This document shows positions 15,905 through 23,823 of a DNA stretch of 26,774 nt, one piece after another. Both the position numbers and the translations under genes were made by a program. This DNA is from DATKPE01 sp035524335 (GTDB lineage: Bacteria > Bacteroidota > Ignavibacteria > UBA10030 > SZUA-254): contig DATKPE010000042.1 in NCBI GenBank assembly GCA_035524335.1, positions 1-26,774 on the forward strand, written 5' to 3'. Under the pieces are notes generated by a model. It saw only the letters and a program-made list of their open reading frames with translations, ran no database searches and was not told where the DNA came from. Numbering within the stretch: position 1 is the stretch's first letter; each line of letters starts with the position of its first letter.

Positions 15905-16879
15905 ATGCGTGCCATCATTCCGGTTGCCGGATTCGGTAGCCGGCTCCGGCCCCACACCTTCACGATTCCGAAGGTTCTCCTGAATGTGGCGGGGAAACCG
16001 ATCATCGCGCACATTCTCGACAAGATCATCGCCGACGGATTCGATGAAGCGACCATCATCATCGGCCATCTTGGTGACAAGATCGAGGAATATGTCCGCA
16101 GGCATTACAGGATCGACGTCGAGTTTGTCGAACAGAAGGAACCGCTCGGTCTCGCGCATGCGATTTCGCTGAGCCGGGAGTCGTTCACGGACGATCCGAT
16201 CCTCATCATCCTCGGGGATACGATTTTTGATGTGAACCTCCGTCCGGTGCTCCGGCAGGCAAACTCGGCGATCGGCGTCAAGAGCGTCGAGGATCCGCGC
16301 CGGTTCGGCGTTGTCGAGGTGAAAAACAGTCGTGTCACGAATCTGGTCGAAAAGCCGGAACATCCCGTCAGCAACCTCGCGATCGTCGGTCTCTACTGGA
16401 TCCGGCGGCCGAAAGTGCTGGCCGCCTGCATCGACGAGCTGTTCACGCGGAAAAAGACGACGAAGGGGGAGTACCAGCTGACCGACGCGCTTCAGCTGAT
16501 GCTCAAACAGGGCGAGAAGATCACGACATTCCCGGTCGAAGGATGGTACGACTGCGGGAAACCGGAGACCCTGCTGGCAACGAACCGGCACCTGTTGGAG
16601 ATCAACGGGACGCACGGGAAGTGCCCGGGCGTGGTGATCATCCCGCCGGTGCATATCGCGCGGACGGCGAAGATCGTCAATTCCGTCATCGGTCCCTACG
16701 CCACGGTGGCGGCGGGAGCGGTCGTGGAAGACTCGATCCTGCGCGACTCGATCATCAGCGAGGATGCGGTCGTCGCCCAGTCGATGCTCGAGGGCTCGAT
16801 CGTCGGCGTCAATACGGTGGTGCGCGGCTCATTCAAGAAGATCAACATAGGCGACTCGTCAGAAATCGAATATCATTAA
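15905..16879 (+). CDS. Sugar-1-phosphate nucleotidyltransferase (RmlA/GlmU-like)
   Basis: This 324-residue enzyme should couple a sugar-1-phosphate to an NTP, forming a nucleotide sugar for cell-envelope glycans. The N-terminal Rossmann-like domain has the signature VAGFGSRLRPHTFTIPK (7-23, with Lys23), and ILGDTIFD carries the metal-binding Asp. EKPEHP and EGWYDCGKPE are further family blocks. After residue 240 a short left-handed beta-helix-like tail follows (IGPYATVAAGAVVEDSILRDSI), as in GlmU-like and archaeal dual-function proteins. Acetyltransferase activity cannot be claimed from it. A purine-rich AAAGGGGA lies four bases before the ATG. It sits 40 bases after tRNA-Glu with no terminator between and 14 bases before metK, so the four may share a transcript. 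Sugar and base are not determined. Confidence 0.88.
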   Translation: MRAIIPVAGFGSRLRPHTFTIPKVLLNVAGKPIIAHILDKIIADGFDEATIIIGHLGDKIEEYVRRHYRIDVEFVEQKEPLGLAHAISLSRESFTDDPILIILGDTIFDVNLRPVLRQANSAIGVKSVEDPRRFGVVEVKNSRVTNLVEKPEHPVSNLAIVGLYWIRRPKVLAACIDELFTRKKTTKGEYQLTDALQLMLKQGEKITTFPVEGWYDCGKPETLLATNRHLLEINGTHGKCPGVVIIPPVHIARTAKIVNSVIGPYATVAAGAVVEDSILRDSIISEDAVVAQSMLEGSIVGVNTVVRGSFKKINIGDSSEIEYH

Positions 16880-16893
16880 CGAAGGAACCCTGC

Positions 16894-18054
16894 ATGGCTC
16901 ATCTGTTCACCTCTGAATCCGTTTCCGGCGGTCATCCGGACAAGGTCTGCGACCAGATCTCCGATGCAGTGCTCGACGCCCTGCTCGTCCAGGATCCCAT
17001 GTCCCGCGTCGCATGCGAATGCTTCGTCACCACAGGTCTCGCCCTGGTCGGCGGCGAAGTGACGACGAAGGGATATGTCGATGTCCAGAAGATCGTCCGG
17101 GACGTCATCAAGGAGATCGGCTATACCGAGGCGGGGATCGGCTTTGACGCCGACTCCTGTTCTGTCCTCTCCGCGATCCATACCCAGTCGCCCGATATCG
17201 CGATGGGCGTCGATACCGGCGGCGCCGGCGACCAGGGGATGATGTTCGGCTACGCGTGCACCGAAACACCCGAGCTGATGCCGATGCCGATTATGTATGC
17301 CCACAAGCTTGTCCACCGGCTCACGTCGATCCGCCGGAAGGAAAACGCCCTCATGCCGTATCTCCGGCCGGATGCGAAATCGCAGGTGACGGTCGAGTAC
17401 GAGGGAAAACGGCCTGTCCGTATCGCGACCGTGGTGGTGTCGACACAGCACGGTCCCCACGTCTCCCAGAAGAAGATCCACGACGATGTGATCGAACATG
17501 TCGTCCGCCACGTGATACCGGCCGATCTGCTCGACCGGCGCACGAAGTTTTACGTCAACCCGACCGGCCGGTTCGAAGTCGGCGGGCCCCATGGCGACAG
17601 CGGCCTTACGGGTCGCAAGATCGTGGTCGATACCTACGGCGGCCGCGCGCCCCACGGCGGAGGAGCATTTTCCGGCAAGGATCCGACGAAAGTGGACCGG
17701 AGCGCCGCTTACGCGTCGCGCCACCTCGCAAAGAATATCGTTGCCGCCGGCATCGCGTCCGAATGCCTCATCCAGGTGGCCTATGCCATCGGCATCGCCG
17801 AGCCGGTATCGATCAACTGCAACACCTTCGGCACCGGCATCGTTCCCGATGCGGTCCTCGACCAGGTCATCCATAAAAATTCCGTCAGCGGCGGGCCGAT
17901 GGATCTCACCCCCCGCGGCATCATCCGGCGGCTTGATCTCCGCCGGCCGATCTACCGTCTGACCGCAACGAACGGTCACTTCGGCAGAAAGGAAAAGGAA
18001 TTTTCGTGGGAAAAGCTCGACCTCGTCAAAATCTTTAAAAAAGAAGTCCGTTAA
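16894..18054 (+). CDS. metK: S-adenosylmethionine synthetase
   Basis: This 386-residue cytosolic enzyme makes SAM from methionine and ATP. All signature blocks are present: SGGHPDKVCDQISDAVLD near residues 11-28, GGAGDQGMMFGYA in the first signature, GPHGDSGLTGRKI, and the glycine-rich GGGAFSGKDPTKVDRSAAY loop of the second signature. Length matches the bacterial family. The ATG at 16894 follows GAAGGA with seven bases between. It lies between the nucleotidyltransferase gene (14 bases) and ahcY (18 bases), forming a SAM-cycle pair with ahcY. No SAM riboswitch is visible upstream, where only the short gap to the preceding gene exists. Confidence 0.98.
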   Translation: MAHLFTSESVSGGHPDKVCDQISDAVLDALLVQDPMSRVACECFVTTGLALVGGEVTTKGYVDVQKIVRDVIKEIGYTEAGIGFDADSCSVLSAIHTQSPDIAMGVDTGGAGDQGMMFGYACTETPELMPMPIMYAHKLVHRLTSIRRKENALMPYLRPDAKSQVTVEYEGKRPVRIATVVVSTQHGPHVSQKKIHDDVIEHVVRHVIPADLLDRRTKFYVNPTGRFEVGGPHGDSGLTGRKIVVDTYGGRAPHGGGAFSGKDPTKVDRSAAYASRHLAKNIVAAGIASECLIQVAYAIGIAEPVSINCNTFGTGIVPDAVLDQVIHKNSVSGGPMDLTPRGIIRRLDLRRPIYRLTATNGHFGRKEKEFSWEKLDLVKIFKKEVR

Positions 18055-18072
18055 TCAAACATAAGGAACTCA

Positions 18073-19350
18073 ATGGATCAGAAAAAAGGGTTGTACAAGG
18101 TTGCAGACATCTCCCTCGCGGCGGAGGGCCGCAGGCTCATTGCCTGGGCGGAATCCCGGATGCCGGTGCTCGGCGCACTGCGCGAGAAATACCGGAAAAC
18201 GAAGCCGCTCCGCGGATACAGGATTGCCGGCTGTCTCCACGTTACGAAAGAGACCGCCGTCCTCGTCAAGACCTTCGTCGATGCCGGCGCGCAGGTCAGC
18301 TGGAGCGGCTGTAACCCGCTCTCCACAAACGACGCCGTCGCCGCGGCCCTCGCCGCCGACGGGGTTTCGATATTCGCCTGGCACGGCATGAACGTGAAGG
18401 AATTCTACTGGTGCATCGAGGAAACCCTCAAGATGAAACCCAACCTGACGCTCGACGACGGCGCGGATCTCATCTTCACCGTGCACAACAGGCATCAGGA
18501 ACTGATCCCCTACGTCATCGGCGGCACGGAGGAAACGACGACCGGCGTGCACCGCCTCCGCGCCATGGCCGCGGACGGAGCGCTGCGCTATCCCGTCGTG
18601 GCGGTCAACGACGCCGAAACGAAATGGGATTTTGACAACGTCTACGGAACGGGCCAGTCGACCCTCGATGGCATCCTGCGCGCCACGTCGGTTCTCCTCG
18701 CCGGAAAGAACTTCGTCGTCGCCGGCTACGGGCACTGCGGCAAGGGCGTTGCGCTCCGCGCGAAGGGACTCGGCGCAAATGTCATCGTAACCGAAGTGAA
18801 GCCGACGGCCGCCCTGAAAGCCACCCTCGAGGGAATGCGCGTCATGCCGATGGATGAGGCGGCAAAGATCGGCGATGTCTTCGTGACCGCCACCGGCGTC
18901 AAGGATATCCTGGTCGACCGTCATTTCCGCACGATGAGGGACGGCGCCATCGTCTGCAACACCGGCCACTACGACTGCGAAATCAATCTCGTCCAGCTTA
19001 AAAAACTGACGAAGAAGATAACCGGCATCCGTCCGGATAACGAGGAGTATCTCCTGAAGAACGGAAAGAGGATCTACGTCCTCGCCCAGGGAAGGCTGGT
19101 CAACCTCGCCGCCGCCGAAGGCCATCCGTCGGAGGTGATGGACATGTCGTTCGCCAACCAGTTCATGTCCCAGCTTCGCCTCGCCGAATACCACAAGCAG
19201 GGGAAACGGCTCGAGCGGAAGGTCTACGATATCCCGGTCGAACAGGATCAGGAGATCGCCGGCGTGAAGCTCAGGACGATGGGATTCTCCATCGACCGGC
19301 TGACGCCGGAACAGAAGAAGTACATGGACGATTACAGCTCGGGCACCTGA
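18073..19350 (+). CDS. ahcY: S-adenosylhomocysteine hydrolase, short type
   Basis: This 425-residue enzyme reversibly splits S-adenosylhomocysteine into adenosine and homocysteine with bound NAD, relieving product inhibition of methyltransferases. Visible blocks include GCLHVTKETAVLVKT, TEETTTGVHRL, the substrate lysine region NDAETKWDFDN, NAD-binding VAGYGHCGKGVALRAKG, and the C-terminal helical tail. It appears to lack the extra ~40-residue insertion of the long bacterial/eukaryal type and is close to the archaeal/Thermotoga-like short form. This judgement is from length and spacing only. It is the last gene of the nucleotidyltransferase-metK-ahcY run and ends before a strong two-way terminator. 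Confidence 0.96.
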   Translation: MDQKKGLYKVADISLAAEGRRLIAWAESRMPVLGALREKYRKTKPLRGYRIAGCLHVTKETAVLVKTFVDAGAQVSWSGCNPLSTNDAVAAALAADGVSIFAWHGMNVKEFYWCIEETLKMKPNLTLDDGADLIFTVHNRHQELIPYVIGGTEETTTGVHRLRAMAADGALRYPVVAVNDAETKWDFDNVYGTGQSTLDGILRATSVLLAGKNFVVAGYGHCGKGVALRAKGLGANVIVTEVKPTAALKATLEGMRVMPMDEAAKIGDVFVTATGVKDILVDRHFRTMRDGAIVCNTGHYDCEINLVQLKKLTKKITGIRPDNEEYLLKNGKRIYVLAQGRLVNLAAAEGHPSEVMDMSFANQFMSQLRLAEYHKQGKRLERKVYDIPVEQDQEIAGVKLRTMGFSIDRLTPEQKKYMDDYSSGT

Positions 19351-19370
19351 ACTGCCCGGCGATAAAAACG

Positions 19371-19408
19371 AAAAACCCCGGCCGTTGTCTGCCGGGGTTT
19401 TGTATTTT
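19371..19408. terminator. Two-way intrinsic terminator between ahcY and pduT
   Basis: AAAACCCCGGC (19372-19382) pairs with GCCGGGGTTTT (19391-19401) across an eight-base loop. On the plus strand TTTTGTATTTTT follows; on the minus strand the A-rich left flank gives a T run. It can therefore stop both convergent units. Confidence 0.9.
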
Positions 19409-19428
19409 TGCACGCACCCTGTTTGTCT

Positions 19429-19983
19429 CTAGACGAATTCCTTCAGGAGCTCCCGCCGCGGGTTCGGAATAACCACCTTGTTGACGAGAAGTCCCCGCTC
19501 TGCGCAGACCGCCGCGCCCGCGTCGACCGCGGAGCGGACCGCCGCCACTTCCCCCGTCAGCGTCACGAACGCCTTTCCCCCCAGCGCCATCGCGAGCCTC
19601 AGCTCGATCAGCTTCACCCGGGCCGTCTTTACCGCCGCGTCGGCCGCCTCGATGAGCGATGCGACGCTGAACGATTCGATGATGCCGAGCGCTTCCAGCA
19701 TCTCCACCTGATTCACGCCGGCAATGGCCGGAAATATGTCGGGATGCACGTTCGGGATCGTGAAGAAATCGACGACCATGGCGCGGGCGCTCAGCTTGCC
19801 CGCCTCGACGCTGGCCCGTACCGCCGCAACGTCCCCCCCCACCATTACCATGTACTTGCCGGAACAGATGCTCCGTGAAAGAAGCATCCTGACATCGGCG
19901 GCTTTCAGCATCGCATCCCCCGCCTGATATCCGCCCGCAATGCTCGTCAGTTCGATCAGCCCTATGGAATTCAGGATCGGCAT
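19429..19983 (-). CDS. pduT: Tandem-domain microcompartment shell protein, PduT-like
   Basis: This 184-residue protein is a BMC-T trimer subunit with two BMC domains (about 1-90 and 100-184; second repeat begins ALGIIESFSV). The match to PduT is close throughout: GLIELTSIAGGYQAGDAMLKAADV, then Cys40 in RSICSGKYMVMVGGDVAAV, and VIPNPRRELL at the end. Cys40 corresponds to the PduT cysteine that binds a [4Fe-4S] cluster in the trimer pore, so it may carry electrons across the shell. The longer frame to 20022 is rejected because ATG 19983 has an AGGAGA site and matches family starts. It lies seven bases after pduS, with that ribosome site overlapping the pduS stop. Confidence 0.93.
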   Translation of the reverse strand: MPILNSIGLIELTSIAGGYQAGDAMLKAADVRMLLSRSICSGKYMVMVGGDVAAVRASVEAGKLSARAMVVDFFTIPNVHPDIFPAIAGVNQVEMLEALGIIESFSVASLIEAADAAVKTARVKLIELRLAMALGGKAFVTLTGEVAAVRSAVDAGAAVCAERGLLVNKVVIPNPRRELLKEFV

Positions 19984-19990
19984 ATCTCTC

Positions 19991-21313
19991 CTACCGTTGG
20001 TCGATGATAATCTCGTCGGCAATCCTGGTCACCACACCGTCGATGCCGGCATGAAGCCGCGCTCCCAGCTTTCCCGGAGCCGGCTCGGCCACCAGATCGC
20101 CTTTCGCAACCGTCTGCCCGACGGCAACGACCGGCTTCGCCGGCTCGCCTGCGTGCTGTTTCAGCGGAAGCCGGATGAGCGTCGGCGAGATCGCGCGGTC
20201 TGTGAACGGCGCTGGCGCATCATATTCCTCGATCCCAAGCTTCCGCATCAGTTGCTTCACCGGAACATGCCGTCCGTCGTACATCGGGTGCGGTTCGAGG
20301 GGGATATCGCCGTCGAACCGGACTCCGCGCGCCTTCAGATCTGCCTTCGACCGGTCGCATGCTTCCTTCGGGTACAGATCCTCCGGACAGGCGTAGAGCG
20401 TGCAGAGGCCGCAGGAACAGCATAAATCGGCCCACTGGTTCCACATCGCCTCGCCCGTCGCCGTGAAGCCGAGACTCCGCATCACCTTGTGGGGCTGGAC
20501 ATCGTAGCCGAGGAGGTACCGTGGACAGAATTCGGTGCAGTAACTGCACTGGTCGCAGGCCGACTTCCCGATCCGGTGCATCGATTCCAGCGGCAGTTCC
20601 TTCCGCCGCACGAGACGGTGATCGGCAGGGAGGACCACAAGCCCGGCCGTCGTCTTGGTGACCGGCAGAGTCATGTCCGTCTCCAGTTTTCCCATCATGA
20701 TGCCGCCGCTGAAGACGGCAAAATCGCCGGCGGTAACGCCGCCCGCGGCGTCGATGAGATGGGCGTAGGTCGACCCGATGGGCACCTCAAATGTGCCCGG
20801 CCTGTGCACGGCGCCCGCCACCGTTACGTATTTGGTGACCACCGGCTTCCCTGCCGCGGCCAGGGCGTAGTTCCGGAGCGTTTCGACGTTGTTGACAACC
20901 GCGCCAATGTTGAGGGGTATTCCGTGCGGTGGGATCAGCTTTCCGGTGACCTCGTAGACGAGCACGTACTCATCCCCGGTGGGATAATAATCGCCGAGCC
21001 AGTGAATCTCCGCCCCCGTCTTTCCGAGGGCATCCCTGAGCGGGGCGAGCGAATCCTCATATTTCCGCTTGATCCCGACGACCGTCCGCCGGGCTCCCGT
21101 CGCCTCGGCCAGCAGGCGGCACCCTTCGGCCACCGCCTCCGGTTCGCGGCGCATCAGCTCGAGATCCTTGTGGAGGAGCGGTTCGCATTCCGCGCCGTTG
21201 GCGATAACCCACTCCGCCGTCGAGGCGGTTTTGACGTGCGCGGGGAATCCGGCGCCGCCGCATCCGACAACGCCGGCGTTTCTCACCAGGTCGGTGAACG
21301 ATGCCCGGGTCAT
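19991..21313 (-). CDS. pduS: PduS/RnfC-like flavin and iron-sulfur electron-transfer protein
   Basis: This 440-residue protein resembles PduS, the flavoprotein that reduces cobalamin or regenerates redox cofactors in propanediol-type microcompartments and relates to RnfC. Features in order are the glycine-rich VVGCGGAGFP (15-24) for NADH/FMN binding, an SLBB-like region around 160-210, and two [4Fe-4S] motifs: Cys253, 256, 259, 263 and Cys298, 301, 304, 309. A C-terminal barrel-sandwich tail follows (VVAVGQTVAKGDLVAEP, HAGIDGVVTRI). The start matches PduS proteins, although no Shine-Dalgarno is seen. It forms a two-gene unit with pduT, the expected electron partner in the shell. No signature enzyme, hexameric shell protein or pentamer is in the window, so the substrate cannot be assigned. 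Confidence 0.92.
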   Translation of the reverse strand: MTRASFTDLVRNAGVVGCGGAGFPAHVKTASTAEWVIANGAECEPLLHKDLELMRREPEAVAEGCRLLAEATGARRTVVGIKRKYEDSLAPLRDALGKTGAEIHWLGDYYPTGDEYVLVYEVTGKLIPPHGIPLNIGAVVNNVETLRNYALAAAGKPVVTKYVTVAGAVHRPGTFEVPIGSTYAHLIDAAGGVTAGDFAVFSGGIMMGKLETDMTLPVTKTTAGLVVLPADHRLVRRKELPLESMHRIGKSACDQCSYCTEFCPRYLLGYDVQPHKVMRSLGFTATGEAMWNQWADLCCSCGLCTLYACPEDLYPKEACDRSKADLKARGVRFDGDIPLEPHPMYDGRHVPVKQLMRKLGIEEYDAPAPFTDRAISPTLIRLPLKQHAGEPAKPVVAVGQTVAKGDLVAEPAPGKLGARLHAGIDGVVTRIADEIIIDQR

Positions 21314-21354
21314 TCAGAATCGCATCGTGTGATGATGAACGTTCCGCATCGCGT

Positions 21355-21383
21355 AATATAACATTAATTCGGAAAATTGCAGA
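21355..21383 (-). promoter_or_regulatory. Possible promoter of pduS-pduT
   Basis: On the minus strand TCTGCA (complement of 21378-21383) and TATATT (complement of 21355-21360) are 17 bases apart, in the only AT-rich patch upstream of pduS. The -10 is fair and the -35 is weak. Confidence 0.3.
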
Positions 21384-21394
21384 ATGAGGGCCCG

Positions 21395-22309
21395 TCAGGG
21401 GCGGAGGAGAAATTCGAGCGGGATGTCGACGCGCTTACTCCAGAATTTTTCGGAATGCCCGTCGCCCGGGAATTTTTTCGTCATCCAGTCGGTCCCCCGC
21501 CCGAAACCCCGCGCCGCCATGACACTGTCCATCATCGTCTGATAGGGCTCGTAGACCGCGTCGAGCGTTTCGGTGCCGAAATCAAAATAGATCCGTACGG
21601 TGCGCGGATCCGGGAGATGGGCGGCAAAATAGCGGACCATTGTCTCCCCGAACCTTCTGATATTGACGTGAGTGTGGATCGGCCAGTGTGTCGAGAGACA
21701 GCCGGCTCCGGAGAAGACCTGAGGATAGCGTTCGAGCGCGTAGAGCGAGATGAGGCCCCCCCGGCTCGATCCCATGATGAATGTGTTCCCCCGGTCGGCC
21801 ATCGTCCGGTAATGAGCGTCGACGAACGGTTTCACCTCCTCGACCAGGAACCGCAGGTACCCGTCGGAAAGCGGGGGACCGCCGTACTGCCGGTCGAAGG
21901 AGGCCCGGAGCGAATCGTCGAACATCTCGTACGCCCCCTGGGGCTGATATTCCCGTTCGCGGCGGCGGGGACTTCTCACACCGACGATGATCGTGTTTCT
22001 GATTTTTCCCTCCCGCATAAGCCGGGCGGCGGTCTTGTCGATCTCCCACGCCATGCCCATCGTGGAGAGCTTCGGGTCGAACAGATTCTGCCCGTCGTGC
22101 ATATAGAGCACGGCATACCGCCCGGTGTCGGATTTCCCATACTGCGTGGGCACCCAGACCTCGACGGTCAACGGTTCGATATACCGGGAGGGAAAATCCC
22201 GGTAGGTAAAAATCGTGCCGTCGGTGTTCGTGACGGTCGAATCCGGGCCGGTCTGTCCGCTCATCATGCCTGATGCGATCAGAAGGGAGTACATCAGTGC
22301 GGTGATCAT
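21395..22309 (-). CDS. Secreted putative esterase (alpha/beta hydrolase, esterase-D/Fes type)
   Basis: This 304-residue protein belongs to the putative-esterase family that includes carbohydrate esterases and enterobactin esterase relatives. A short hydrophobic signal (MITALMYSLLIASGMMSG) suggests export; an ATG at codon 6 is an alternative start. The core shows YAVLYMHDGQNLFD (65-78), the nucleophile elbow GSSRGG with Ser182 (GxSxG 180-184), a likely acid near Asp243-Asp250, and His285 in PGDGHSEKFW. These are all residues of a complete triad. It lies 40 bases after the DinB-like gene and may be the last member of that operon. Export and the secreted glycosidases elsewhere make a polysaccharide-side-group esterase plausible, but the substrate is not shown. 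Confidence 0.85.
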   Translation of the reverse strand: MITALMYSLLIASGMMSGQTGPDSTVTNTDGTIFTYRDFPSRYIEPLTVEVWVPTQYGKSDTGRYAVLYMHDGQNLFDPKLSTMGMAWEIDKTAARLMREGKIRNTIIVGVRSPRRREREYQPQGAYEMFDDSLRASFDRQYGGPPLSDGYLRFLVEEVKPFVDAHYRTMADRGNTFIMGSSRGGLISLYALERYPQVFSGAGCLSTHWPIHTHVNIRRFGETMVRYFAAHLPDPRTVRIYFDFGTETLDAVYEPYQTMMDSVMAARGFGRGTDWMTKKFPGDGHSEKFWSKRVDIPLEFLLRP

Positions 22310-22349
22310 AGTGCGGATCGGAATGCGTGTTGGTGTGTGATCGCCGGCA

Positions 22350-22841
22350 TCATCGTTCGTCGGCAGTCGGTCCGTACAAGCCGGGGAGCGGAACGTTCAG
22401 AAGCCGGAGGAACACCGTCAGCTGACCGCGGTGGTGGATGATATGGCTGATGCCGCCGCGGACGACCTGGGCCCGGGGGAGTTCGAAAACGGGCTGACCG
22501 CCGACGGTGAATTTCCATTGACGGGCGAGGACCTCTTCGGACGCCACGCTCAGGACGGAGACCGCCTTCCGGAGATTTTTGTCGAAGGCCTCCATGATCT
22601 GCGCCCGGGCCGAGGGAATGAACGGTTTATAGCTCCCGGCCGGAAAATCGAACGAGGGGGTTTCCAGGCAGGTGGTGATCCACCCTGTCAGTTCGGCGAT
22701 GTGCATGCCGAGCCGGCCGATGGTCATCGATTTTTCGTGCGGCTTCCACATGAGATGCTCCTCGGGGATGCGGAGGAGGAGGGATTTGGTTCCTTCCGAT
22801 TCCTGCGTGAGTTCCGCAATGAATGCTTCGCTGGTGGTCAT
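22350..22841 (-). CDS. DinB-like four-helix metal-binding protein
   Basis: This 163-residue protein has the DinB/YfiT-type helical bundle. The probable metal triad is His47 (RLGMHIAELTGW) and His133/His137 (ISHIIHHRGQLTVF). These proteins include thiol-dependent transferases (bacillithiol or mycothiol type) and many members of unknown role; the name DinB does not imply DNA damage control here. The ATG at 22841 overlaps the CDF stop codon as ATGA. An AAAAGGAG ribosome site inside the end of the CDF gene confirms the start. Translation is thus likely coupled to the metal transporter, which may hint at a metal or thiol link, but that is inference. Confidence 0.88.
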   Translation of the reverse strand: MTTSEAFIAELTQESEGTKSLLLRIPEEHLMWKPHEKSMTIGRLGMHIAELTGWITTCLETPSFDFPAGSYKPFIPSARAQIMEAFDKNLRKAVSVLSVASEEVLARQWKFTVGGQPVFELPRAQVVRGGISHIIHHRGQLTVFLRLLNVPLPGLYGPTADER

Positions 22842-23821
22842 GATGCTCCTTTTGACTGAAGGGGTGACTGATCTTTGCCGATGTGAAGGTGTCTGCGATG
22901 GAACTCGTCGTGGCCCTCGACCGGCTCCAGGTGGCTCACGATATCGGTCGGCCTGCTGATGCCCCGGTGCAGTTCCTGCTCGATCAGGGTCGCCTGCTCG
23001 TGGGCCCTGGAGAGGGAAAGACCTTCGGGGAAGAGGAGGTGAAACTCGATGACGAGCTTGTTGCCGGCATTGCGGTGGCGAAGACCGTGAAAGGAGACGC
23101 TGTGTTTTGAGGTTTCCCGTTCAAGAATTGCACGGATGATCCGGTCGTCTTCGGCGTCGCTCTCGTCCATCAGGCCGCCGATCGACTGGCGTATGAGCCG
23201 GGCGCCGGTCCAGAGAATGTTGGTCGCGACGAGAATGGCGAGGATCGGATCGAACGGAAGCCAGCCGGTCAGGAGAATAAGCGTGAGCCCGGCGATGACA
23301 CCGAGACTGGTCCAGCTGTCGGTGAGGACATGCTTGCCGTTGGCGACGAGGACGAGAGAATGATATTTACGGCCCCGGCGGATCAGGTAGAAGCCGAGCA
23401 CTCCGTTGATCACGGTGGCGACGCCGATGTAGATCGTGCCGGACCCGAGCTGTTCCAGCTCTATGCCCAGAACCCACTTCCGGACCGATTCGAAAATGAT
23501 GAAGAGGGCGGCGGTGATGATCATCGCGCCCTCGAATCCGGCGGAGAAGAAGGCGATCCGGTCGTGGCCGTACATGTGCTCGTCGTCGGCCGGTTTCATG
23601 CTCAGATGAAGACTGTAGGCGGCGAAGCAGACGGCAAGGACGTGCACGACCGACTCGATGGCGTCGGAGAGAATAGCGGCCGACCCGGTGATGTAATACG
23701 CGTACGACTTGAGGATGAGCATGAAAAACCCGGTTCCCAGCGACCAGCGCATGGCGGTCCGCATGTTCCGGATATCGGCTTCGGAGTGGTACTGAAGATC
23801 GCGGTCGATCGGTGTTTCCAT
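22838..23821 (-). CDS. Cation diffusion facilitator (CDF) metal transporter
   Basis: This 327-residue inner-membrane protein should export a divalent metal ion in exchange for protons. Six hydrophobic segments span about residues 28-220, followed by a cytoplasmic ferredoxin-like domain (FHGLRHRNAGNKLVIEFHLLFPEG) and a His-rich tail. Metal-site positions are Glu56/His60 in TM2 (SDAIESVVHV) and His164/Asp168 in TM5 (GKHVLTDSW). Most Zn exporters have His/Asp or Asp/Asp at the TM2 pair, so the ion preference is uncertain. The start at 23821 lies two bases after the stop of the DUF255 gene, and the stop overlaps the DinB-like start. It is therefore embedded in one operon. Confidence 0.92.
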   Translation of the reverse strand: METPIDRDLQYHSEADIRNMRTAMRWSLGTGFFMLILKSYAYYITGSAAILSDAIESVVHVLAVCFAAYSLHLSMKPADDEHMYGHDRIAFFSAGFEGAMIITAALFIIFESVRKWVLGIELEQLGSGTIYIGVATVINGVLGFYLIRRGRKYHSLVLVANGKHVLTDSWTSLGVIAGLTLILLTGWLPFDPILAILVATNILWTGARLIRQSIGGLMDESDAEDDRIIRAILERETSKHSVSFHGLRHRNAGNKLVIEFHLLFPEGLSLSRAHEQATLIEQELHRGISRPTDIVSHLEPVEGHDEFHRRHLHIGKDQSPLQSKGAS

Positions 23822-23823
23822 GG

